NCBI RefSeq assembly: GCF_030247185.1
Contig: NC_080570.1
Span: forward strand, 7,661,161-7,725,160
Direction: 5' to 3'
DNA: 64,000 bases
Source of the DNA: Malaya genurostris
Lineage: Eukaryota > Arthropoda > Insecta > Diptera > Culicidae
In this document: positions 55,000 through 64,000 of the stretch, piece by piece
Position numbering within the stretch: position 1 is the first letter of the stretch
How the letters are laid out: every line of letters begins with the position of its first letter
Notes under the pieces: model-generated
Told to the model about the DNA's origin: nothing
Database searches by the model: none
What the model saw: the letters and a program-made list of their open reading frames with translations, nothing else
Translations under genes and position numbers: made by a program

Positions 55000-57450
55000 C
55001 AAATATTTTACGCAAACGAATTTCTATTGGCGATTAATGCCGTGAGTGTTTTTTTTCTTTTGACTGAAAACAATATGCTTTGCTGCTATCCTGGACTACA
55101 ACTCAGGAATTAGATCGTCGAAAACTATTATTAAATTAAGTGTTTTTTTTCGATTCGATCCACTTTACCGGCAATAGCTTGTGAAGGTTATGGCCAATCC
55201 CATCGTCTTCTGATGTTTCTTAGGATCAATCCCAAGGGGGTACCGAATCGATTGTTTCAACTTCGAATACCTCAAACATCGAATGTATTTTTATTGCCAG
55301 CGCTAATGCGCTCCGATTGATTCTCGGTGATGGTTGGAATTCGTTGAGAATTCTACTATTATAAATTTTAATGTGTTTTTCGATCTACCAATCTAACGGG
55401 TTCCACTCGGTAAGCAGTCAGTCAGTCAGTCGAACCCATTCAAATGAATGGCAATTTCCGGACGCACACACACACCTTCATTCTCCAGCAACAGCAGTCA
55501 GTCCGACTTGTTTGATCCGAATTCCGCATTTAATGAGTATTAACGAGTTTCGTTGCGCCTTTATTGTTACTATATTGAACGCGTCTCACGCCCACTCTAG
55601 CCACCTCCTTTGGTGCGAGAGGGGAAAAACACATTGAAAATCGTCGAGATCCCAACACTTTCGAATGGGCTGATGAAGGTGTTGGGAGCAGTATGTGCAG
55701 ATTTGCTAAATGAAAAAAGAAAAACAATTCGCATCCACACAAGCCAAGGTCAAACGAGTGTTTCTCCCTTCGTATTCGTGATCCGACGCGCTGGATTTGG
55801 AAGTGGGTTCGGGTTAGGTCGTGTTCAAAGATGAAGAGTATGATCCTAATTATTTTTTTTCAGATCAACTGTTCCAGAAACCGTGTCAGGAGTCGTGGCG
55901 AGTCAAAAAAAAAAATGCGACATAATTGAGTAATTAATAAGTGAGACTTAATGATCAAATTTTTTTTTTTTTTGGTAAGTGATTTATCGGGACGAGTCGA
56001 TTTTGAGTGTTAAAGTGGCAGACAACTGATGCAACGCGGTCGACGATAGCCAAGAGAAACCGAAATCGGAAACCGTTGATTTCGGTGGTGGTTCGCAGAG
56101 CCCCTAACGGCGGTGGTGGCGGTGACGATCACGATCACGACAACGACGACGACGACTGCGACTACGAAGTCCAAGATTTCGGGTGCCTTTCCGATAAGGT
56201 TGCTGCTGCGGTAGTGCAAGCTTGATTCTCGGTGCAGGCCACGAATCCCAAAACCGGATAGTTGAATGAGTAACAGTGCAATGGTTGCGGTGGCCATCTG
56301 CTGTATTTTGGTACTGCTGGCAGTTTTCATCGTACTGATAATAGTTGTCGGGCAGTCGATGGGCGAACCAAAGTGAGATAAGCTCCAACTGGGGCCTGGT
56401 CACTTCGCCGATGGATAGCCACGGCCCCCCGGCTGTTAGAATTCGGACAGATTTTGTTCCACTAGTGTTAACGAATGGCTGCGCCAGTGGCTTCCAGGGT
56501 GGTACCGTTGAACAACCCCGGTATCATAGTCACTAACATAACGATCGGCTAACGACAACGTAGAAGAGATGCTCCCTAGTCACGATAGTAGTCCTGCCAT
56601 CTGCGGAGAAAACCATCAGGCGGTTGAACATTGTACGATTCCTCCACAGCCCTATCCAGACCATCTCCACGTCTTCACGAAACGCAATCACACATACTCG
56701 GAAAAATTGTAAATATCGCGATGGCTATCCTCTAAATGTTTCCTTCCCTTCGTAGCTACAACGCATTATGTAAAAGCCACGTACAAGTTAGCGCACTGGC
56801 CCCGGTGGCGACAAGCTTTTTGCAGCAGCACCAGCGTAGTTTCGAACCCAACTCTAACCAACTATCCAACCAATGAACCTGCTTCGCTTTCCCCAAACCT
56901 AAAATCTTCCAATCTCTCAACGACACACTGAAACAAACCAGACAAACAAAAACCTACTCACGTGACAATGACACAGACGGTGACAACGACAAAACATAGG
57001 AAAATCTTCCCAGCAAACATCAAAGCACCAAGCAGAACAAATACAAACACTGGAATAAAATCTTTCTCAATAATTCTACACAGCCAGAAAGGGGGCTTCG
57101 ATTTAGAATACATCAACACACAAACACACATACACACAGTAACACAAACAAAACAAATGACCATAGGGTTAGTGAACTTTAGGAATCCACTTTGATGCTT
57201 ATGCAAATTCTAGAAGCTAAACATATCGCAAAAAAAGGCAAAAAAAACTATGATCGATTTCTAAACAAACAAACAAAAAATTCGCTGAAAAAACAGTTAA
57301 AAAGAAATTACCAAAAAAAAATAGCAAAATGATGAAATTTCTTTCTCCGTTTAGCAAGGAATTTGTAGCGAAGAAAAATAAAAATGCGATGAAACGTCAA
57401 CATATCGCAGCAAGCGGTGACCAAAAAATGCAAACAAAACAAATCACCAT
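55000..57450 (+). other. Exon-like unique segment (possible untranslated and terminal exon)
   Basis: It is repeat-free with balanced composition between about 55380 and 56960. GTCAGTCAGTCAGTCG near 55420 holds initiator-like TCAGTC steps. TTATTTTTTTTCAG ends at 55862 like a splice acceptor. A frame at 56007-56225 encodes GGGGGDDHDHDNDDDDCDY from trinucleotide-rich DNA. From about 56880 the DNA becomes A-rich and CAAACA-rich with AATAAA-like signals, as in insect 3' UTRs. No domain is recognised, so a gene is suggested but not shown. Confidence 0.3.
56266..56376 (+). CDS. Candidate 36-residue single-pass membrane microprotein
   Basis: The ATG at 56266 opens 36 codons ending in TGA at 56374-56376. 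The second Met, codon 6 at 56281, has the better start context (G at -3, G at +4) and would give 31 residues. Residues 7-28 form one uninterrupted hydrophobic segment (VAVAICCILVLLAVF then IVLIIVV), long enough to span a membrane, followed by the short polar tail GQSMGEPK. The composition resembles known one-helix micropeptides of muscle and other membranes, but no sequence homology is claimed. It lies in an exon-like repeat-free segment. It may be chance, since hydrophobic frames can arise in T-rich DNA. Confidence 0.3.
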   Translation: MSNSAMVAVAICCILVLLAVFIVLIIVVGQSMGEPK

Positions 57451-57700
57451 TCAAGGTATTCGGCGTTGAGCCATTGAAGTCGCGACAGGTAGCCTTTCGA
57501 TTCCCGCTTCAAATACGGAAGTTTTCTTAAATCGATTCATTAAAATTACGCACAGAGAAAAGTGAAAAAATAGTAAATTCCATTTTAACTTGCAAAAAAA
57601 TCGAGAAAATCCTATCTCTTAATTTTTTATTTTGATTTTTGATTTTGATCTCTTAATTTTGATTAAAATTATCAAAATTTATTCAGAAACGTGAAGTAAG
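57450..57700. other. AT-rich spacer with weak B-box-like motif
   Basis: TTTCGATTCCCGC near 57497 is near a B box, but the preceding A box and arms do not fit a tRNA. A-rich beyond. No gene seen. Confidence 0.3.
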
Positions 57701-60545
57701 AAAAAAAATCCCTGAAATTTCAAGCTTAAATGGCACGCTTCCCAGTATTGAAAACTAAATACCCTGCAGAAAAATCTGTTTCTTATCGAAACGTCAACAA
57801 ACGATCCGAGTTTTTAACTGATGAAAATCTAGCTGAGTCTGTTTTCGCTTGCATTTGAATTTATGAAAGCTAGTCAGTTCGTTAGCAATAGCGTTTGAGA
57901 TGAATTTCATTTTGCAAAATGTTTTTGGAAAAAATTCAATACAAAAATGTTTTGGATGTGGTTAAAATTATCACCATTTTTTTCAGAAACGTGAAGTAAT
58001 AAAAAAAATCCCTGAAATTCCAAGTCTAAACCTGGACTGGACAGTTGAGTCAGCATGAAAAAATCAGCATCGCAGAAGCGATTTCTAACGATTCCTTAGT
58101 TAATAAGTATAAAATTTTTTTTCTCAAAATAGAGCAACTCAATGGCATTCCATTATTGAACATTGAATATCCTGAAGAAGAATCAGTTTTCTATAGAAAC
58201 GTCAATAAGCGATCCGAGTTTTTAACTGATGAAAATCTAGCTGAGACTGTTTTCGCTTGCATTTTTGAATTTGTAAACACTAGTCAGCTAGTCAGGCACG
58301 CCTCCCATTATTGTAAACTGAATACCCTGAAGAAGAATAAATACCTCCTAGAAACGTCGGCAAGCGATCCAAGTTTTAAACTGAAAAAAAGAAGTTCTGA
58401 ATGATGAAGTTGGTTTCCGTTTGTTTTGAATTGATAAAAATCAGTCAGTTCGTTAGCACTTGTGTTAGAGGTACAATTTTGCAAAATGTTTTTGAAAAAA
58501 AAATCATATTAAAATATTTATGATGTAATCAAAATTTTACCAGTTTTCAAAGAAACGTGAAGTTAGAAAAAAAATCTCTGAAATTTCAAGCTTTAACCTG
58601 CATGAAAAATTAGCATCGGAAAAGCGATTTCTAACGATTCATTAGCTAAGAAGAATAAAATCTTTTTTACGCTATAAATAGATTGACCCACTGGCATCAT
58701 TGAACATTGAATACCCTGAAGAAGAAAAAGTTACTCCTAAAAACGTCGACAAGCGATTCGAATTTTAAACAGAAAAAATAAATTCTAAGTCATAAAGTTG
58801 TTTTTCCTTTGCTTTTGAATTTAAAAAAAAATAGTCAGTTCGTTTGCGTTATTTGCGCTTGAGATGAAATGAATGTTGCAAAATATTTTGGATAAAATTT
58901 CCATATTAAAAGGTTTAGAATATGGTTAAAATTATCACATTTTTTAAAAAACCAGAAAATAATGAAACTTCCATGCAATTTCAAGTCAAAGCCTGATCTG
59001 AAAAGTTGAGTCAGCATGAAACAATCAGCATCGCAAAAAGATTATAACGAGCTAAGAAGAATTTTCGCATTATAATGTTAAGTATGTGTCGTCTGAAAAG
59101 TTGAAAGAGAAAAATGGTCATCGCGTAAAGATTTTTAACGATTTCTTGGAAAAGAAGAAGAAATTCTGCTTTTTGCACAAAATGGGGTGGTTCCAAAAGG
59201 CACGCCTCCCATTATTGAAAACTGAATACCCCGAAGAAGAATCAGTTTCTCCTAGAAACGTCAACAAGCGATCTGAATTTTAAACTGAAACAAAGCACTA
59301 ACTCATAAAGTTGGCTTTCGTTTGCCTTTAACTTTGTAAAAATTAGTCATGGGCCTGCCATTTCAAGTGGCTCAAACGACACGCTCCCCATTAATGAAAA
59401 TTTAATACCTAGAAAAAGAAACTATTTTTTCTATAAACGTGAACAAGCGACTCGAATTTTAAACTGAAAAAATGACACTAAGTCATAAAGTTGGCTTTCG
59501 TTTGCATTTAACTTTGTAAAAACTAGTCATGGGCCTGCCATTTCAAGTGGCTCAAACGACACGCTCCCCATTAATGAAAATTTAATACCTAGAAAAAGAA
59601 ACTTTTTTTTCTATAAACGTGAACAAGCGACTCGAATTTTAAACTGAAACAATGATACTAAGTCATAAAGTTGGCTTTCGTTTGCATTTAACTTTGTAAA
59701 AAGCTATTCAATACGTGATGAAAAACTTAACAAAAATCTACAAAGGTAAAAAGTCGCCTGCAATTTCAAGCAAAGCTAAACTGATGAATTGGGTCAATAT
59801 TGGAAATCGCAATATTTTCCTTCCGGAATACAGTGATACTCAGAATGAAGAATACAAGTATGAAAAGTACAATTGAAAAAAAGAATTTAAATTACGTTTT
59901 GCGAAATATTTTGGAAAAAATGTGATGTGATTGAAATTATCACAATTTTTCAAAAACGTCAGATAAGAAAAAACGTCCATGAAATTTCAAGTTAAACCGT
60001 CTGGAAGTTGCGTTAGTATGGAAAAAATCAGCATCGCAAAATTATTACTTCTATTCTTTTGTTCAAAAAGGAGTGGCTCAAATGACACACTCCCCATTAT
60101 TAAAAACTGAAAACCGTGAAAAAGAAACAGTTTCTATTAGAAACGTGAACAAACGATCCGAATTTTAAACTGAAAAAAGAAGTACTGAGTCATCAAATTA
60201 GATTTCGTTTGCATTTGAATTTGTAAACACTATTCAGTTGGTTAACATTTGCGTCTGAGGTGAATTGTATTATTATGTTAAATATTTTGAGAAAAATTTT
60301 CGTATTAAAATTTTAAGTACGTGTCGTCTGAAAAGTTGCGACAGTGTGGAAAAATCTGCATCACAAGAAGATTTCTAACGAATCCTTAGCTAAGTAGAAG
60401 GAAATTTGTTTTTATTTCTGCTCAAAAAAGAGTGACTCAAATGGCACGCTTCCCATCATTGAAAAGTGAATACCCTGAAGAAGAATCAGTTTATCTTGGA
60501 AACGTCAACAATCGATTCGAATTTTTAATTAAAAAAAAAACACTG
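57700..60545. repeat. Degenerate tandem repeat with GAAGAAGAATC..GAAACGTC block
   Basis: Nine blocks of ACCCTGAAGAAGAATCAGTTT then AGAAACGTCAACAAGCGATCC occur near 57788, 58196, 58351, 58740, 59255, 59434, 59614, 60140 and 60499, spaced 155-526 bp. Many are followed by GAATTTTAAACTG. Between them are shared blocks such as CATAAAGTTGGCTTTCGTTTG, TTTGCGTTTGAG, AATTATCACA and GAAATTTCAAG. The 119-codon frame at 58045-58404 arises from these blocks and is not conserved among copies. The consensus frame ends with ESVSPRNVNKRSEF and a stop. Confidence 0.85.
59341..59700. repeat. Exact-length 180-bp tandem duplication
   Basis: Positions 59341-59520 and 59521-59700 align without gaps with four mismatches in 180. 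It is the youngest step in the 57.7-60.5 kb array. Confidence 0.95.
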
Positions 60546-60559
60546 AGTCTTGAATCTGG

Positions 60560-61480
60560 CTTATGTTTGCATTTTAATCTGTTCAAGACATGATTAAACA
60601 TATCCGAGTTTTTTTTCAAATATGGTGACAACACGAAAAATATGCCCGACAATTTCGAGCAAAATTAAACTGATAAATTGATAATTGCTAATTTTTTTCC
60701 AAAGTCTCGAAGTCGCTATTTTTCATAAAAATATTCTGAATGAAACAAGATCTCGCCGATTTTTCATTTCACAAAAGTTGACTTAAAAAAAATCGGTTTC
60801 GTAAATATTTTAATCTTTGTAAGTCTAAAAGTCGATATTTTTCAAATTTAAGAAATGTGACTTCAAAACATTTTTTACGATTTCGGAAATTTGATGTCAT
60901 CAGGGAGCTTTTTCGTTTTCAAAATTCAAAATTTTTAAACATTGTCCGCTGGGCGGCAGCCTTTACTGATGTACGAGTTTGCACAAATTTTTCAAAGGGT
61001 TTTTTTATGGTGTCATTTTTATTGGTATTCTAATGACCACTATTTTCGGTGCTTTCTTAATCGGAAACCGAGAACCAGTGTAGCCATAATCGGTTTGTTT
61101 CGTCATATACTGACAATGACTATCGATTGAGCTCAGTTTCGAATTTTAAACGTTTTTTTGGTTTTCAGTTTTTAGTGATGGAATACAATTTTTAACACTC
61201 TTCACCTGGTACAAAAAAAAACAGCTAAACAGATGTAAATTTAATTCAATTTTCAAAACACTGTTTTACAATCGATTTCCTGTGCTTTTTGATTTTCAGT
61301 TTGCTTACTCTAGAAGTATTGTTCATTGTTCTCATATAAAACTATTGTTTTTATGGTATTTACTTGTATTTTTTATGTTGTTTGATAAATTTGAGAGATT
61401 TGTTCTTCGAATTTTGTTCAGACGACAATTTTCGAACCTGAACAACAAACGGCTGATTGTTTAGAAGTTCAACTAAACCA
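60560..61480. other. AT-rich unique segment without recognised gene
   Basis: Long T-runs and decayed copies of AAAATTTTT-type sequence. Short frames only, no repeat family assigned. Confidence 0.4.
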
Positions 61481-62640
61481 CTGTTTTGTGTCCACAAAGA
61501 TAACACAACCGGGTGTTTATATTTTCCATGCCGTTCGTCTTCGATTAATTGGGGCCAAGCAGGTCTCATTGCACTGTTTAGTAGTTCAACTGAAACCGCT
61601 TTATAAAATCGTTTTTGCGTTAAACTTTATCAAAGCCCACGGACTAGTCGACGGAGAAATCGATGAGAAAATCGAGCCGCTAATTCTTGTCGTAGCAATC
61701 GTAGGTTTTAGCGACCGAATAGGCTGCCATGTGGCTTCAGTGACTTCAATGACTCAAAACCCGATTCGCAGCCGCATCACCACGGAAAGAAACTTTCATC
61801 ATGGCAAGAGTACGGCAATTTTGCCACACTATTCAGTATTATCCGGTAGACCAGTAGATTGAGTTTTTGGTGTTGCGGTGTTTTTTTTCTGTTTCTTCCA
61901 TAAATGTAATAGTAAATAATAAACATACCAAAAGAGAATATACACGTTTTACGCGGCAGGTCTTTTGTTCTGCTGCTGCGAATAGCTCAGTCAGCACAGT
62001 ACCTAATGGGTAGTGTTGTTTGTTGTCCTTACCTTACCGCGCGCGCTCGTGCAAAATGCAAAACAAAAAAAAAACGAACAAAAAAATAAAACACACAGTA
62101 GGCCGGGTGAATGATAACTACTCATTTTCCACGGCGATAGGTTAGGTAGTTTGTGTCGAATTAGCGCAGTTACCAAAGTGTTGTTTTAGATCGGTGTGTG
62201 TGGTATTATTTTGCTAGAGAACGGATCAGAGGCGAGGTGCCAAAATGAACTAAAATAAAAAATAAAAAAAAAGAAGATGAAACATAATTTTTTCAGGTGA
62301 AAAAAGTGAACGAACAAGGAAACAGATTAGGACGTATTTTTTATGCGGGCGAATGGTTAAGGTACACTGATAGTAGTTGTTAGTCCGGTCGGATCCGGGC
62401 CGGGATGGTGTGCCGGTCTTTGGTCAAATTCCGCAATTTTCAACCGAGCTCAGAAGTCGAAATCGTTTCGCACCAAATGAAGACGGGGATCAGGTTCAGT
62501 ATCAGGACGATGATGATGATGATGATGATGCTGACCTACAAGTGAAGTGACGGCAACAACAGAAGCCCACGCTTCCAGTAAGTGCGAGCAAGCGAGACAG
62601 ACTGAACAGTAGAAGGCACATTCATTATCCATCCGTTGGG
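61480..62640. other. Unique higher-GC segment, possible untranslated DNA
   Basis: A 124-codon frame (61488-61862, GTG start) has the most protein-like length here, with KPLYKIVFALNFIKAHGLV, but no domain. Further on, AATAAAC near 61918 and long A-runs at 62067 and 62260 recall untranslated regions. Nothing identifies a gene. Confidence 0.3.
62509..62529. repeat. (GAT)7 microsatellite
   Basis: Seven GAT units in a row; read on the other strand they give His codons inside a 60-codon frame. Confidence 0.95.
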
Positions 62641-62955
62641 GTTGTGATGAGCATAAGCAGCTATAAACGGGGATTTATTGGGTGATGGTGAGTGGATCAT
62701 GAATTATGGTGGGGGAGGGTGTGGAAAGCTTAATTAAAAATGATACTTTCCAACCTGTCTGCCCACGTACGGAAGTGCTAGAGGAATTGAGGGAGATATA
62801 AATCGAACAGCGTTGGCTACGACCCCCAACAAGCTTTCGGTCCGGTAAAAACCTGATTATGGTTGATTGCCTACTTTCGGGAGAACCTTTATGGCTAATT
62901 GCATACGCACAGGCGAGTGTGTGTTCAAATAACTTTTTTTTTCATCCCAATCCAG

Positions 62956-62982
62956 AACGACCTGCTGATACGGATTTCGGAG
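62956..62982 (+). other. Candidate 27-nt microexon
   Basis: A T-rich tract ending in CATCCCAATCCAG at 62955 gives a good acceptor, and GTGAGT at 62983-62988 after GGAG gives a near-consensus donor. The 27 nt between could encode NDLLIRISE (phase 0) or another open phase, adding nine codons without shifting frame. No flanking exons were found in the window. The splice signals are visible, but the exon is inferred. Confidence 0.35.
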
Positions 62983-62999
62983 GTGAGTTGGTGTATCTT

Positions 63000-64000
63000 C
63001 GTTGGTGATAAGGCAAACGGAAAGTCTATACCGACATCGTCGGTAAATTAAGTTATTAAATCGAAGTAATAATAATGATAATTACCGCACTCGACGAAGG
63101 TAAGGTGATACTGAAAAATATCCGGGGAAAATGCTATTACGTACCAGGATAATGATCTGAACGGGACGACGAAGACGGAGATCTGATTAGCGAGAGGGCG
63201 TGTCAAGTGGCACGGCCCAAGGTCGTGGTTGTCAGGTAGTAAAACCCGGAAAGGGTGGCTTTTTTCGACATCGGGATCGAATTTGCAGTAATTTAGTGCA
63301 AGGTTTCAGCACAAGGTCACTCCCTGCATCATAATTAGTGCAGTGAATTCACTCGGAAATCAAGCCTAATAAAGCGTGGGAGATGAGTTTTTGGCAAGAA
63401 TACTTTGAACTTTTAAACATTCTCAAACTGTACAATATTGGCCTCTCTCACTTTATTTCTCTCGTAGACAACCAGTGAATCAACCCACACACGTAGTCAT
63501 TGATTAACGATTCAATCCAACGACATTCGGATGGGATTTCGCCTGGAACTAGGTCAACAACTCCAGTCGCTGCTCCGGGATGTAAAATTAGATCAAAGTA
63601 GAACGCGGGCTTTCTGATCCTTTGCCTAACTCCGGCACTTTGACATGTGTAGAAGCACGAAGAACACGGCTTGTAAACATCTACCGAATCTTCGACCGTC
63701 TTTCCGTGATAACCGGATTTTCATGTCGTCAAACTTTTCGTCAGTGTGAACCATTTTACCGCACTGATACACTGCTTCTCTATCCGTCTTGTTTTTTTTG
63801 AGGGAGGGTTCAATGTTAAACTGCTGACTACTGTTTGTCAGAACAAACCCGGTCCCGCCGGATCGCCTAGAAATGAATTACATTCTTCTTTACTGTGTAG
63901 GAAAACTCTTCCTTCCTGCTCCCTCAATGATGTAGATCCCGCTCCTGAAGAAACGGGGGAAGGTCAACTGCCAGTCATACACTGATAGACTCGATGGCCC
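63000..64000. other. Unique segment to the window end, no gene recognised
   Basis: Near-balanced, repeat-free DNA. A 79-codon frame at 63746-63985 shows no domain. The sequence is compatible with intron or regulatory DNA of a gene outside the window. Confidence 0.35.

Noticed and set aside
57490..57515. tRNA-like B box
   Set aside because: The motif is imperfect, and the surrounding arms do not pair.
58045..58404. 119-codon frame as a real gene
   Set aside because: It is made from blocks of the 57.7-60.5 kb tandem repeat, begins with TTG, and other units of the array carry stops in the same frame.

Overview
The window reads as intergenic or intronic DNA of a repeat-rich, AT-rich dipteran genome, most likely a culicid mosquito. 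This rests on a near-complete DD37E Tc1/mariner element of the ITmD37E type (a group described from mosquitoes), several decayed mariner-like elements, tRNA-derived SINEs, and dense arrays of decayed dispersed repeats. The species cannot be named from sequence alone. No conserved protein-coding gene is recognisable. Nearly all long open frames are transposase remnants, products of tandem repeats, or chance frames.

Layout. 0-4.7 kb: tRNA-like SINE heads, a fold-back repeat, a 19-bp tandem array, a mariner C-terminal remnant and dispersed palindromic repeats. 5.1-6 kb and 9.4-10.5 kb: unique, higher-GC DNA. 6.2-9.3 kb: tandem ~90-120-bp repeats interrupted by a mariner-like relic. 11.6-12.7 kb: a 15-17-bp tandem repeat. 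13.2-14.1 kb: an internally deleted mariner with both terminal repeats. 15-16.3 kb: a unique segment resembling a 5' UTR or promoter. 16.4-20.15 kb: a T-rich low-complexity domain. 20.2-22 kb: unique. 22.1-26.4 kb: a cluster of transposon relics with one element nested in another. 28.8-31.5 kb: tandem dispersed repeats. 31.5-34.4 kb: unique. 34.4-42.8 kb: a compound repeat domain with two large arrays of a 13-bp unit and separate ~310-350-bp units. 42.9-44.5 and 48.2-50 kb: unique. 45.98-47.43 and 53.73-54.73 kb: two copies of a second DD37E-type element, one carrying a SINE. 50-53.6 kb: mixed dispersed repeats. 55-57.4 kb: exon-like DNA with a candidate 36-residue membrane microprotein. 57.5-60.5 kb: a tandem repeat whose unit ends in a conserved protein-terminus-like frame. 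60.9-64 kb: unique DNA with a possible 27-nt microexon.

The features do not form a pathway. What can be read is a record of insertions: a DD37E element entered an older mariner-like element, a SINE entered a second DD37E element whose uninterrupted site survives in a sister copy, and satellite-like repeats expanded around them. The two candidates for host function, the microprotein and the microexon, rest on sequence features alone.
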